Shown here: piece by piece, positions 7,162-16,410 of the stretch
How the letters are laid out: each line of letters opens with the position of its first letter
How positions within the stretch are numbered: position 1 is the first letter of the stretch
NCBI RefSeq assembly: GCF_003574655.1
Contig: NZ_QNUM01000009.1
Coordinates: 62,001-126,000, forward strand
Reading direction: 5' to 3'
Origin: Cohaesibacter haloalkalitolerans
GTDB taxonomy: Bacteria > Pseudomonadota > Alphaproteobacteria > Rhizobiales > Cohaesibacteraceae
Length of the DNA stretch: 64,000 bases
Made by a program: the position numbers and the translations under genes
Notes under the pieces: model-generated
The model's input: the letters and a program-made list of their open reading frames with translations, nothing else
What the model was told of the DNA's origin: nothing
Databases searched by the model: none

Positions 7162-7743
7162 TCAATGGGAAGACGGGATGTGAGCGCCGGTGGAAGGACG
7201 GATTTCCGTTGCCATCTTGCCTTTGGGGCTCGGGCCATAACGTACCATCACTTCCTGATGTGGCCGCAGCTCGGTAAGGCCATAGATGCGCAGGGTTTCC
7301 ATGTGAATGAAAATGTCCTCGGACCCCTCTCCTTGTGTCAGGAAGCCAAAGCCCTTTTCCCGATTGAACCACTTGACCCAGGCCTTTTCCAGCTCGCTGG
7401 TCGGGTTGACTTTTACGTGGGTGTTGGCAGGAGGCAGTTGGGAGGGATGGATTGCGGTGCTTTCATCCATGGAAAGGATACGCAAGGCCTGCAGGCCACG
7501 TGGCCCCTGAAGCACTTCACAAACAACGCGCGCGCCCTCATAGGCAGTGCGATACCCATCTCGGCGGAGGCAGGTCACGTGCAACAAAACATCAGAGCTG
7601 TTATCGTCCGGCACAATAAAGCCGAAGCCTTTGGCGACATCAAACCATTTGATCTTGCCCGCAATCTGCGTGACATCCAAAGCAGCATCGTCCGATGCGG
7701 CGATCTCCAAAGGTTGCTGCTCTGGTACTAACTTCACCCCCAT
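7162..7743 (-). CDS. Cold-shock protein with two CSD domains
   Basis: 193 residues with two cold-shock domains, at about 25-92 (KIKWFDVAKGFGFI, DVLLHV) and 117-183 (WVKWFNREKGFGFL, DIFIHM). RNP1 and RNP2 are intact in both, so it should bind single-stranded RNA or DNA twice. This double-CSD form is typical of Hyphomicrobiales and differs from the 69-residue single-domain protein at 22078. Monocistronic, with about 240 bases free on each side and no clear terminator. Confidence 0.92.
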   Translation of the reverse strand: MGVKLVPEQQPLEIAASDDAALDVTQIAGKIKWFDVAKGFGFIVPDDNSSDVLLHVTCLRRDGYRTAYEGARVVCEVLQGPRGLQALRILSMDESTAIHPSQLPPANTHVKVNPTSELEKAWVKWFNREKGFGFLTQGEGSEDIFIHMETLRIYGLTELRPHQEVMVRYGPSPKGKMATEIRPSTGAHIPSSH

Positions 7744-7983
7744 AGCCTTGCCTCAATGCTATTCGTAGCCTCGTTCCCGACTCAATACACTGGTCGATTC
7801 TCGGCCTGAGGATATCATCTTGATCAGAGACTGCATCAATAAATTTTTAACTTTTAAAGCGATTCCCCGCGAGAGAGGCTATCTGCAGGTGTGCGATGTC
7901 CTTGATAATCCAAAGGATGGGCATCTGCCGTTTTGTTGAACAGGGCAATGCTCAGAAATTAAACTGCGTCGGAATGATGGCAC

Positions 7984-8739
7984 TCATGCAATGTATTGCA
8001 TGATATCACCGATTTCGTGCTGAATGCTGATGTCGGCGAGTTCATCAAGGGGAGTCGGGTCGCGATTGATGATCACCAGCCTGGCGCCATGCTGTTTGGC
8101 GATCTGGGGAAGTCCGGCTGCCGGGTAGACGACGAGCGACGATCCCAGAACGATGAACAGGTCGCAATCCCCAGCCTGATGCATGGCCTGCCGCATTTCC
8201 TCTTCCGGCATGGCCTGACCAAAATTGATGATCGCGGTTTTGACGAGACCTCCGCAATGGGGACAGGTGGGCGATGTTCCGTGCGCCTTGATGTGGTGTT
8301 CCGCTTCGACCAGCGTCATGACAGCGTGGCAATCAAGGCATGTGGCGAAGGTTCCGTTGCCGTGGATTTCAATGATCCTGTCGGTCGGCAGACCGCTACG
8401 CTGGTGGAGCCCATCGATATTCTGGGTGATGGTGCAGCTCAGTTTCCCTCGCTTTTGGAGGCGGACGAGTGCCTTGTGCCCTTCGTTCGGCACTGATTTT
8501 GAAAACTCTTCATTTTGAATGAAACGTCTTCTCCAGTCCTCAAGGCGCGTTTCTTCACTTGAAATGAAATCATCAAACATGATCGGTTCCATCTGTGCCC
8601 AGAGACCCTTCGGGGAACGAAAATCCGGAATGCCGCTTTCCGTGCTGATCCCTGCCCCGGTAAAGGCGACGATATGATCGGAGTGCTCGATCAGGGTCAT
8701 GAGCTCATCGGCAATCAATTTTGGGCTATTGAAATCCAT
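7984..8739 (-). CDS. cobB: NAD-dependent protein deacylase, Sir2 family
   Basis: 251 residues, full length for a bacterial sirtuin. Visible motifs are the NAD-binding FTGAGISTESGIPDFRS, QNIDGLH, catalytic His in EIHGNG, zinc ligands in CLDC and CPHC, and GSSLVVYPAAGL. It removes acyl groups from lysines using NAD, releasing nicotinamide and O-acyl-ADP-ribose, in the cytoplasm. The Tyr/Arg pair of desuccinylating sirtuins is not evident, so acyl preference is open. Divergent from the glyoxalase gene with 58 bases between starts. Confidence 0.92.
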   Translation of the reverse strand: MDFNSPKLIADELMTLIEHSDHIVAFTGAGISTESGIPDFRSPKGLWAQMEPIMFDDFISSEETRLEDWRRRFIQNEEFSKSVPNEGHKALVRLQKRGKLSCTITQNIDGLHQRSGLPTDRIIEIHGNGTFATCLDCHAVMTLVEAEHHIKAHGTSPTCPHCGGLVKTAIINFGQAMPEEEMRQAMHQAGDCDLFIVLGSSLVVYPAAGLPQIAKQHGARLVIINRDPTPLDELADISIQHEIGDIMQYIA

Positions 8740-8797
8740 TTCATCGATCCTATAGTTATTGGGCAGAATAATTCATTCAGCTCAGGGAAGCATTCAT

Positions 8798-9217
8798 ATG
8801 AAGTATCTCCATACGATGGTGCGTGTCAGCAACATTGAAGAATCTCTTGATTTCTATTGCAACAAACTCGGTCTGAAAGAAGTCCGCCGTTCAGAGAATG
8901 CCAATGGTCGCTACACTCTCATTTTCCTCTCGGTTGACGGCAAGTTGGAAAACTGCGTTGAGCTGACTTACAATTGGGATCCTGAAGACTATGGTGAGGG
9001 CCGCAATTTTGGCCATCTGGCTTATGAAGTAGACAATATTTATGAATTTTGTCAAAAGCTGATGGATGCGGGCGTGGTTATCAACCGCCCTCCCCGTGAT
9101 GGTAATATGGCCTTTGTTCGGTCTCCTGACAATATCTCGATTGAACTCTTGCAGAAGGGCGATCCGCTTCCCCCGGCAGAGCCATGGGCATCCATGCAGA
9201 ATACGGGCAAATGGTAA
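8798..9217 (+). CDS. gloA: Lactoylglutathione lyase (glyoxalase I)
   Basis: 139 residues from ATG 8798, with AGGGAAG upstream. The four metal ligands expected of glyoxalase I can be placed: His5 ([10 protein letters not shown]), Glu in NCVELTYNW, His in NFGHLAYEV, and Glu in ISIELLQKG. It converts the methylglyoxal-glutathione hemithioacetal to S-lactoylglutathione. Length and single VOC module pair match the E. coli nickel-type enzyme. A terminator follows at 9254. Confidence 0.93.
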   Translation: MKYLHTMVRVSNIEESLDFYCNKLGLKEVRRSENANGRYTLIFLSVDGKLENCVELTYNWDPEDYGEGRNFGHLAYEVDNIYEFCQKLMDAGVVINRPPRDGNMAFVRSPDNISIELLQKGDPLPPAEPWASMQNTGKW

Positions 9218-9253
9218 CCGCTTTGCGGTAGTTCGGAGACAGAAACAAAAGAC

Positions 9254-9285
9254 AAGGCCCTTTCGCTCGGCGGGAGGGCTTTTTG
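9254..9285 (+). terminator. Intrinsic terminator after gloA
   Basis: GCCCT (9257-9261) pairs with AGGGC (9275-9279), with an inner CGC-TCG-GCG hairpin, followed by TTTTTG. Confidence 0.7.
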
Positions 9286-9466
9286 TTTGGAGGAATGCCA
9301 TTGCCAATGCGGCTGACCATCATGATCCCCTACATAGCAAACTGTCGCAGGGCCAATTCGATGGCATCGGATATAAAACTGAACCCGCCCGGTCTATAAT
9401 GGTGAAGAATCAGTATTTTCTTGTATGCAGCTGACGTCGTCACCTCGTTGCGGATCTCGTTTTCTC

Positions 9467-11251
9467 ATGGCCAATCCTACCGAACCCCTGTTCTTTTCCG
9501 AAGCCATTGTCTTTCTGGGCGCGGCAGTTGTTGCGGTTCCGATTGCCAAGAGGATCGGCGTCGGTGCCATTATCGGCTATCTGATCGCCGGGATGGTGAT
9601 TGGGCCGTTTGGTCTGGGAGCCATTCATTCGGTTGAGAAAATCCAGCCGATTGCCGAGCTTGGGGTCGTATTGCTGTTGTTCGTGCTCGGGTTGGAACTC
9701 AATCCCAACCGGCTCTGGCGCATGAAAAGCGACATTTTCGGGCTCGGCACAAGTCAGATCCTTCTGACCGGCTTTGTTCTTGCCGGGATCATGACCATGA
9801 TCGGACTGGATCGGCCGGTCGCCATAATCGGCGGGTTTGGCATGGCCCTTTCCTCAACGGCCTTCGCTGTGCAGATCCTGAAGGATCGGGGCGATTTCTC
9901 CTCTGCCTACGGCCAGCGGGCGTTCGGCATATTGTTGATGCAGGATATTGCCATCGTTCCCCTGTTGGCAATGGTCGACATTCTGGTCTCGGATGGCGCT
10001 TCACAAGCGGACCGCACGGTCTGGGAGCAGATCGGGATCACGGTTGTTGCCGTGTTGCTGGTGATTGTCATCGGGCGATATCTGCTTTCCCACCTGTTTG
10101 CCATTCTGGCCAATACACAGGCCCGCGAGATGATGCTTGCAGCTGCCTTGTTGGTTGCCCTTGGCAGTGCGGCGCTTATGCACTGGGCCGGTCTGTCGAT
10201 GGCACTGGGGGCTTTTCTGGCGGGTATCATGTTGGCCGAGTCCAGCTACCGACACACGCTGGAAGCCGATATCTTTCCGTTTCGCTCGTTGCTGATGGGG
10301 CTGTTTTTCATGACTGTCGGCATGACGCTCAATTTGCCGGTCACGCTCGCCTATCTGTGGCAGATCATCGTTGGCGTCGTCGTCGTGATGAGCATGAAAG
10401 GCCTCATCTTGTGGCTGCTGGCCAAGCTCACCGGGTCGTCCAGTTCCGATGCCGTGAGCATCGCCGCCGCCCTGCCTCAGGCGGGGGAGTTCACCTTTGT
10501 CCTGTTTGCCGCCGCCACCTCGGCCGGGCATGAAAGCGATCTCTTCACGGTCATGTCCGCTGTTGTCATCCTTTCTATGATCATGACCCCGTTTGTTGGC
10601 AAGGCACATGTTGCCTGGCAGAAGCGCAAGGGAAGACAGGCGACTCATGAGCCCGATGTGGTGCCGGAAAAATTCGACGACCAGGCGCCGCAGGTTCTGG
10701 TGGTTGGCTTCGGGCGGTTTGGCATGGTCGTTGCCCAGATGCTGATGTCGAACGGGCTTGGCGTCGTGGCGATCGACAACAATGCCCGCCGGGCTGTTCA
10801 GGCACGCCGATTGGGGCTGCCGGTCTATTATGGTGATGCGACGCGGGAAGATGTTCTGCGGGCAGCCGGCGCCGGAGAGGCCTTGTTGATCGCTCTGTGT
10901 GTCGAAAATGAACTGGTGATGGCCAAGTCAATCGAGCTGATCAAGCATTGTTTTCCCAAGGCCAAGATCTTCTGCCGGGCGACCGACCGGGCTCACGCCA
11001 TTCAACTGGCTATGAGCGAGGTCGACTATCACATTCGTGAAACCTTCGAAAGCGGCATCACCTTTGGCCGTGAGGCACTTGACCAATTGGGGCTTTCCAC
11101 GGAACGCATTGTCGAGATAGAGCGAGAGGTGCGTCAGCAGGATCTGGAACGCATTCTCTGTGATGCTGCGCTTGTGGCCGAAGGCAAGCCCACGCTGCCA
11201 CGCATCGAGCCAGTTCGCAAGCCGAGCGAAAAGATTGCCGTCAGCAAATAG
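9467..11251 (+). CDS. Kef-type monovalent cation:proton antiporter (CPA2) with RCK domain
   Basis: 594 residues from ATG 9467. An in-frame ATG at 9425 has no better ribosome-binding site and adds a polar stretch unlike the family. Residues 1-390 hold about 12 membrane segments, with the CPA2 hallmark GYLIAGMVIGPFGLG and GFGMALSSTAFAVQIL. Residues 415-535 are an RCK/TrkA-N domain (VLVVGFGRFGMVVAQML, IDNN, YGDATREDVL). A likely inner-membrane potassium efflux antiporter gated by nucleotide or glutathione adducts. Its position beside glyoxalase I fits the known role of KefB/KefC in methylglyoxal protection, but this is inference. Confidence 0.88.
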   Translation: MANPTEPLFFSEAIVFLGAAVVAVPIAKRIGVGAIIGYLIAGMVIGPFGLGAIHSVEKIQPIAELGVVLLLFVLGLELNPNRLWRMKSDIFGLGTSQILLTGFVLAGIMTMIGLDRPVAIIGGFGMALSSTAFAVQILKDRGDFSSAYGQRAFGILLMQDIAIVPLLAMVDILVSDGASQADRTVWEQIGITVVAVLLVIVIGRYLLSHLFAILANTQAREMMLAAALLVALGSAALMHWAGLSMALGAFLAGIMLAESSYRHTLEADIFPFRSLLMGLFFMTVGMTLNLPVTLAYLWQIIVGVVVVMSMKGLILWLLAKLTGSSSSDAVSIAAALPQAGEFTFVLFAAATSAGHESDLFTVMSAVVILSMIMTPFVGKAHVAWQKRKGRQATHEPDVVPEKFDDQAPQVLVVGFGRFGMVVAQMLMSNGLGVVAIDNNARRAVQARRLGLPVYYGDATREDVLRAAGAGEALLIALCVENELVMAKSIELIKHCFPKAKIFCRATDRAHAIQLAMSEVDYHIRETFESGITFGREALDQLGLSTERIVEIEREVRQQDLERILCDAALVAEGKPTLPRIEPVRKPSEKIAVSK

Positions 11252-11301
11252 CCGCGCAATCTCTGTCCGCCCTGCCCGCGATACTATTCAGCGAGGCGCG
11301 C

Positions 11302-12243
11302 CTAATTTGCCTGTGGTATGGCGATCGGGTAATCCGGCAGTTTTGTCCACTCGGCCATGGAGCCATCATAGAGGCGAACATCCTTGTTGCCGAGAAGCTC
11401 GTGGGAAACGAACCAACCAAGGGATGCTCTGTGGCCGGAATTGCAGAAGGCAATCTGCTGGCCCTGCATTGGAACCTTGTGAGCGGTGAACAGCGCCTTT
11501 ATCTTGTCCAGCGGCAGGAAACGTCCACCCTTGACGGGCTCCACCAGCAATTCAAAGGGCAGGTTTTTTGCATTGGGGATCGTTCCGGGGCGATCTCCAC
11601 CGGCTTTGCCGAAATATTCGCCTTCCGAACGATAATCGACAAAGGAAATGCCGTCCTTCCATGCCTGAAGCACTTCACTTGCTTCCGGTGCCAGGCTCAG
11701 GTCGGCGTTTGCCTGATAATTCTGCCTTGTGATTGTCGTTGGCTGGTCCGACCACTTGGCATCGTTCAGCTGGCTGTAGGCGATCAGGCCACCGTCAAGG
11801 ATGGAGATGTTGTCGTGACCGAGGACCTTGAAGGTCCAGTAAATGCGCGTTGCAACGGCAATTTCGCCTGCATTGACGCCGACCGGGGCCAGCACCACAT
11901 GGCTGTTGCGCGAGATGCCAAGAGAGCCGATCAGTTCCTTGAGATAACGCTCGTCTGGCAAAGACATACCCTTGACGGGCTTGGGTTGGCGCCATTTGTT
12001 GAAGTCGCTGTTGACCGAGCCTGCAATATGGATACGCGCATAGCCCGCTGCGGGTTGCAGGTCCACGATGGTGATCGTGTCATCGGACAGGTGCTCCTGC
12101 AACCAGTCCGGTGTCACCAGCGGCTCTGCCGCAAAGGTCTCTGTGGTCAGGAAACAGGCCATCGCGGCCAGCCCCAAAAGTACCGGTCGGACGACGCGCA
12201 CAACAAAAGTTGAGCCGTTGAACACGGAAATGCAGGAGGTCAT
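11302..12243 (-). CDS. Secreted two-domain rhodanese-like sulfurtransferase
   Basis: 313 residues. The N-terminal signal-like segment VLLGLAAMACFLTTETFA ends at a probable cleavage site, so the protein is likely periplasmic. Two rhodanese domains follow, about 40-165 and 185-305. Only the second has the active-site Cys (FCNSGHRAS). The corresponding loop of the first is VVLAPVGVNAGE with no Cys, as in thiosulfate and mercaptopyruvate sulfurtransferases, where the first domain is structural. Transfers sulfane sulfur from thiosulfate or a thiol donor to cyanide or a thiol; physiological partner unknown. Confidence 0.88.
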   Translation of the reverse strand: MTSCISVFNGSTFVVRVVRPVLLGLAAMACFLTTETFAAEPLVTPDWLQEHLSDDTITIVDLQPAAGYARIHIAGSVNSDFNKWRQPKPVKGMSLPDERYLKELIGSLGISRNSHVVLAPVGVNAGEIAVATRIYWTFKVLGHDNISILDGGLIAYSQLNDAKWSDQPTTITRQNYQANADLSLAPEASEVLQAWKDGISFVDYRSEGEYFGKAGGDRPGTIPNAKNLPFELLVEPVKGGRFLPLDKIKALFTAHKVPMQGQQIAFCNSGHRASLGWFVSHELLGNKDVRLYDGSMAEWTKLPDYPIAIPQAN

Positions 12244-12294
12244 GGATCATAGCACCTTATCTGAATTAAAGTGATATATGAAATATCACTTTAA

Positions 12295-12915
12295 TCAGTA
12301 AAGGACCAACAGAAGAATGACAAGGATCGCCAGCGCAATCCATGCCCACATCTGGGCACCGCCAAGGAAGCCCTTCGCTGCGGCGCTTTCGGCTTCGACT
12401 TCCAGCTCCTCTACGGCGTTCTTGGCTTCGTTGAGTACTTCGTCCAGTTCAGGTTTGTCGTTTTTCATTGTCCGCTCCTTCGGGTGATTGAATTCATCGA
12501 CGAAACGCGAAAAATAGTCGGACATGATGGCATTGGTCTTTTCTGGATCATTGAACACCAGTTTGCCATTCAATGTCGTGTGCAGCTCGCTCTCTATCTT
12601 CATAATAGTTGTGCGGCCTTCCTTTCGGAACCAGATCCGATGATGACCCTTTGGCATAAGGGCATGGGGATCTGTCCCCTGCCAGTCTACTTCAAGATAC
12701 GGCAAGTCAGGGTCTTGATCAATAAAACGAAAAATGTAGTGAACGATCTGGCCGTCCAGGGTTGAGCTCACGATCTTAGCCAGAACGGTGTCTTGTGAAA
12801 GTTGTTCGGTCTCAATGCAGTTTTGCAGGCTGTGCTGGATGTAGACGGGATCCTTGAGCTTTTTCTTGATGGCTCTATAGTCGGCCGATAGGCGATATTC
12901 TCCTGAAAATGCCAT
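12295..12915 (-). CDS. CoxG/SRPBCC-like protein with C-terminal membrane anchor
   Basis: 206 residues. The opening FSGEYRLSADYRAIKKKLKD resembles the start of CoxG-type SRPBCC lipid/ligand-binding domains (about 1-145). An acidic helix (ELDEVLNEAKNAVEELEVEA) and a single C-terminal membrane span follow (WAWIALAILVILLLVLY). CoxG proteins recruit CO dehydrogenase to the membrane, but no cox genes are nearby, so that role is not implied. Convergent with nothing; the 52-base gap to the rhodanese gene suggests possible cotranscription. Confidence 0.6.
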   Translation of the reverse strand: MAFSGEYRLSADYRAIKKKLKDPVYIQHSLQNCIETEQLSQDTVLAKIVSSTLDGQIVHYIFRFIDQDPDLPYLEVDWQGTDPHALMPKGHHRIWFRKEGRTTIMKIESELHTTLNGKLVFNDPEKTNAIMSDYFSRFVDEFNHPKERTMKNDKPELDEVLNEAKNAVEELEVEAESAAAKGFLGGAQMWAWIALAILVILLLVLY

Positions 12916-13148
12916 ATGGTTCTGTCCTGAAGATCTGTCGCGGCAGGTTTGATTTGTGCTGGTTTCTGCTCGACAGGCGTTGGTTTTTGTTCTTTATCCT
13001 GATGTTATTCCCATAATAACTGAATATGTACAGATGTAGTCGGTAAAAAGTACGAAATTTGCCTGATTAACAGACTGGAATGCGCTGTCTTTGTTTGCTA
13101 TTGGTCACCCCTCAAACTGATCCGGCGTTAATAATGAAGGGTTTCCTG

Positions 13149-14825
13149 ATGTCGCCTCTCAACCAGAAAGCAAAAAGACCGGAACGGTCCGAACTCTTGA
13201 TGCCCGCAGGCAATCTGGAAAAGCTCAAGATGGCTGTTCTCTATGGCGCCGATGCGATCTACATGGGCACGCCGGACATGAGTCTCAGAACCAAGTCGCA
13301 GATGACACTGGACGATGTCGTTGAGGGGATCGAGTTTGCCCATGCTCATGGCAAGCGGGTCTATCTCACGCTCAACCTGTTTTCGCACAACAAGGATATC
13401 GACAAGCTGCCGCAGTATGTCGAAACGGTGCGCAAGGTGAAGCCGGATGGGCTGATCGTGGCTGACCCTGGTGTGTTCATGTTCGTCAAGTCGCAGGCGC
13501 CGGAGCTGGAACTGCATGTGTCGACGCAGGCCAACGTCTGCTCCTGGCAGTCGGTTCAGTTCTGGGAAACCCAGGGCGCCAGTCTGGTGGTCATGGGGCG
13601 TGAGGTTTCCTATCCGGAGCTTGCCGAGGTGCGTGAAAAATGCCCGGATGTGAAGCTCGAAGCCTTCGTTCACGGTTCCATGTGCATGACCTATTCCGGT
13701 CGTTGTCTCCTGTCCAACTTCATGGCCGAGCGCGGTGCCAATCAGGGCTCCTGCGCCAACAGCTGTCGCTGGAAATACAAGGTGCACATGAAAATGCGTG
13801 ATGGCACCGTGCGCGAGCTGAAGCTTTCGGAAGAAAACATGGAGCTGTTCGACTTCTTCCTCGAGGAAGAACAGCGGCCCGGTGAACTGATGCAGATTGT
13901 CGAAGACGAGCGCGGTTCCTACATCCTCAACAGTCGCGACCTTTGCATCATGCCGAAACTGCCGGACCTTCTGTCAATCGGCATCGACAGTCTGAAGGTC
14001 GAGGGTCGAGGCAAAAGTCCCTACTATGTGGCGCTCGTGGCGCGCGCCTATCGCATGGCGATCGATGACTGGTACGCCGACCCGGAGAGCTGGGACCCTG
14101 AGGCCTATATGGAAGAGCTGGCCACGGTGCCGAACCGCGGCTACACGCTGGCGTTCCATGAAGGCCGTTTGACCAACTATGCCCATGGCTATGAAGAAAC
14201 GTCGACCTTTGCCGAATGGGAATTTGCCGGCATGGTCAAGGAAGTGCGTGATGATGCGTTCATCGTGCTGGTAAAGAACAAGCTGGAAGCCGGCGACGTT
14301 TTCGAGTTCGTCTCTCCTCACCTGCGTTCGCCCATTCCGATCCGTCTCTACGAATTCGAGGATGCCAAGACCGGAAAGATCACGGACGTTGTCAACCCGG
14401 GCACCAATCCGGAAATCCGCGTGCCCTTCTCGCTGTTCGATCATGAGGACCCGGCCCTGTTGGCCAAGCATGTTCCCGTGATGACAGTGGTCCGCAAGGA
14501 ACGCGCCTTGACGCCGGCACAATGGGCTCGCCTCAAGCACGATTCCGAAGCTCATGAGCTGGAACTCGGCACCGGCGATCAGGGGCTCTATGAGCGCAAG
14601 AATGTCAAGTTGCAGGCAGCGATTGATGCGGACCAGACCAAGCGCTCGACCAAGAGCCCGCGCCTCGGCACAGAGGGCTGCTGTGGTCGTGGCTGTAACG
14701 GCTGCACGATCTTCTGGAATGATCCGAAATATGAAAAGGCCCGAGATTTGCTTGCCAAGAATGAACAGGGCAAGCTGTTGACCAAGCAGCAAGCGCGGCA
14801 GGAAGTCATCAAAAAGGTTTCATGA
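13149..14825 (+). CDS. Peptidase U32 family protein
   Basis: 558 residues from ATG 13149, with GAAGG 8 bases upstream. The U32 core is at residues 15-330 (ELLMPAGNLEKLKMAVLYGA, VHGSMCMTYSGRCLLSNF, NQGSCANSC). A beta-barrel-like extension is followed by a Cys-rich tail, GCCGRGCNGCTIFWND. Proteins of this group (TrhP, RlhA) hydroxylate RNA rather than cleave protein, using Cys clusters that probably hold an iron-sulfur centre. Which RNA, if any, is modified here is unknown. A strong terminator follows. Confidence 0.85.
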   Translation: MSPLNQKAKRPERSELLMPAGNLEKLKMAVLYGADAIYMGTPDMSLRTKSQMTLDDVVEGIEFAHAHGKRVYLTLNLFSHNKDIDKLPQYVETVRKVKPDGLIVADPGVFMFVKSQAPELELHVSTQANVCSWQSVQFWETQGASLVVMGREVSYPELAEVREKCPDVKLEAFVHGSMCMTYSGRCLLSNFMAERGANQGSCANSCRWKYKVHMKMRDGTVRELKLSEENMELFDFFLEEEQRPGELMQIVEDERGSYILNSRDLCIMPKLPDLLSIGIDSLKVEGRGKSPYYVALVARAYRMAIDDWYADPESWDPEAYMEELATVPNRGYTLAFHEGRLTNYAHGYEETSTFAEWEFAGMVKEVRDDAFIVLVKNKLEAGDVFEFVSPHLRSPIPIRLYEFEDAKTGKITDVVNPGTNPEIRVPFSLFDHEDPALLAKHVPVMTVVRKERALTPAQWARLKHDSEAHELELGTGDQGLYERKNVKLQAAIDADQTKRSTKSPRLGTEGCCGRGCNGCTIFWNDPKYEKARDLLAKNEQGKLLTKQQARQEVIKKVS

Positions 14826-14833
14826 GATATGAA

Positions 14834-14864
14834 AAGGGAGGATGGATGCCATCCTCCCTTTCTG
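14834..14864. terminator. Bidirectional terminator
   Basis: A perfect 12-base stem, AAGGGAGGATGG (14834-14845) with CCATCCTCCCTT (14849-14860) and loop ATG, lies between convergent genes. T-rich sequence follows on the plus strand and the AAAA upstream gives a T-run on the minus strand. Confidence 0.85.
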
Positions 14865-14886
14865 TTTGTGCCGTCGCGGTCCGGTT

Positions 14887-16077
14887 CTATTCGGCCGCGA
14901 TGATGCGGGACTGGACGCAATAGTCGGTGTGATGCACGGCGTCGCCCAATTCGGCAATCGTTTCGAGCCATTCACGGATGACGGACGGATTGGCAGGCGC
15001 GGCCTGTACGCCCGGCTTCAGTTGGCCCTTGTAGGCGGCTTCCGTGGCAAGGCTCACCGTGTTGGAGACCAGACGCGCCATGGCGCTGGCGTGGCGAGTG
15101 CCGAGGCTATCGATGCTCTTTGCCTTGTGCCAGATGGTGATGCCGTTGCGCATGACCTTCAGTTCGACAGTCAGGACAACGCGGTCAAATTCACCTTCTT
15201 CGTAGCGATGGTCAGCCCAGAGCTTGTCACTGAGTGGACCGAGCTCCGCATCCACCATGTCGGAAGGCGTCATTTCGATGGTGTTGAAAATGTCTTTCCA
15301 TGCTTCAGTCCAACCCGCCAGACGCAGGGTGCCACGCACAAAGCGCTTCATGTTCCAGTCTTCGGAAATGCCATAATGCGGCATGAAGACAACGGAGTTG
15401 CGGTTTGGATAGGACTGGAAGGTTTCCATGCCGTCTTCAAGGGCAACGTCATAGTCTTTCACGGCCTCCCACGGTTTGGCGATATCGACGACCTTGCCGT
15501 CAACGATTGCCTTGGCCGGGTTCTTGAGCGCTTTCAGAACCCCAAGCGGTGACCAGCTGAACTTGTAGGTGAAGTCGTTGGCAATGGCCGGGAAGCCGCC
15601 GCAATAGGACTGGTAGTCATGCTCGTTGGCAGGGTCGAACTGTGGACTGGCCTTGTATTCTTCCACCAGCAGATGCGAGAGCAGATGGTCGATGCCGGGG
15701 TCGAGTCCGACTTCGTTGATGAAGACAAGGCCCTTTTTCTTGGCTTCGTCATCGAGCGCAGCCATTTCCGGACTGATGTAGGAGGAAGAAACGAAATTGG
15801 CGTTCTTTTCAAGGCAGAGCTTGGCGATGGCAAGGTGCATGGAGGCGGGCAACATGGACACGACAATGTCGCCCGGAGCGATCATTTCGGCCATGGCCCT
15901 GGTGTCAGCCTGATGCAGCGCGAAATTACCGGAAAGCCCTTTTGTGGCGGCTTTCGCCTTGTTGAGATCCTGCTCCCAGAGATGGAATTCATAATCCTTG
16001 GCGATCAGTCTCCGGATACCCGGGACGGAGGCGAGACCGGCTCCGAGCCAGTGGATTTTCTTGCTTTCTGCGCTCAT
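14887..16077 (-). CDS. Saccharopine dehydrogenase family protein (copy 1)
   Basis: 396 residues from ATG 16077, with GGAG 7 bases upstream; the longer frame to 16206 is unlikely. N-terminal Rossmann fold IHWLGAGLASVPGIRRLI, then NEVGLDPGIDHLLSHLL and the long conserved block CGGFPAIANDF / FSWSPLGVLKALKNP typical of saccharopine reductase-like enzymes. Closely related to the next gene at 16411 over its whole length, so the two are tandem duplicates. Substrate unknown: lysine/saccharopine or a carboxynorspermidine-like reaction are possible. Confidence 0.85.
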   Translation of the reverse strand: MSAESKKIHWLGAGLASVPGIRRLIAKDYEFHLWEQDLNKAKAATKGLSGNFALHQADTRAMAEMIAPGDIVVSMLPASMHLAIAKLCLEKNANFVSSSYISPEMAALDDEAKKKGLVFINEVGLDPGIDHLLSHLLVEEYKASPQFDPANEHDYQSYCGGFPAIANDFTYKFSWSPLGVLKALKNPAKAIVDGKVVDIAKPWEAVKDYDVALEDGMETFQSYPNRNSVVFMPHYGISEDWNMKRFVRGTLRLAGWTEAWKDIFNTIEMTPSDMVDAELGPLSDKLWADHRYEEGEFDRVVLTVELKVMRNGITIWHKAKSIDSLGTRHASAMARLVSNTVSLATEAAYKGQLKPGVQAAPANPSVIREWLETIAELGDAVHHTDYCVQSRIIAAE

Positions 16078-16410
16078 TTTTTTGCTCCAGCGGAAGGGTG
16101 CCAGGCGGTTTGATGCTGGCTTTTGTACGACCTTTGCGCTAACCGGAGGCGCCTGCAAGAGGATGAATTGGCTGTTTCGGCAAAATGACGGCCAATTTCG
16201 GCACAATGCTCCCTTCTATCGTCAAGTTGGCTAAAATGACGGCAAAATAGGCATGCCTAATTTTTGTGCTCTGTGCATTATTCGATAGTTGAAGACATGC
16301 CTTGCCCGAAAGCTCTTATCCAATGGACGAGACGGGCTCAAAAGAAAGGCCCGGACGAATCCGGGCCTTCTGTATTCATTTCAAAATACCCTGCGGTTCA
16401 GGAGAGCTAC
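16078..16410. other. Spacer between saccharopine-dehydrogenase paralogues
   Basis: Contains the terminator of the downstream-facing copy at 16346-16369 and, presumably, the promoter of copy 1 on the minus strand. No gene is supported. Confidence 0.5.
16346..16369 (-). terminator. Intrinsic terminator of paralogue copy 2
   Basis: AAGGCCCGGA (16346-16355) pairs with TCCGGGCCTT (16360-16369) around loop CGAA. On the minus strand it is followed by TCTTTT. Confidence 0.85.

Noticed and set aside
10001-10648. 215-codon frame opposite the Kef-type antiporter
   Set aside because: Low-complexity His/Gln/Asp-rich translation, typical of the antisense of a membrane protein.
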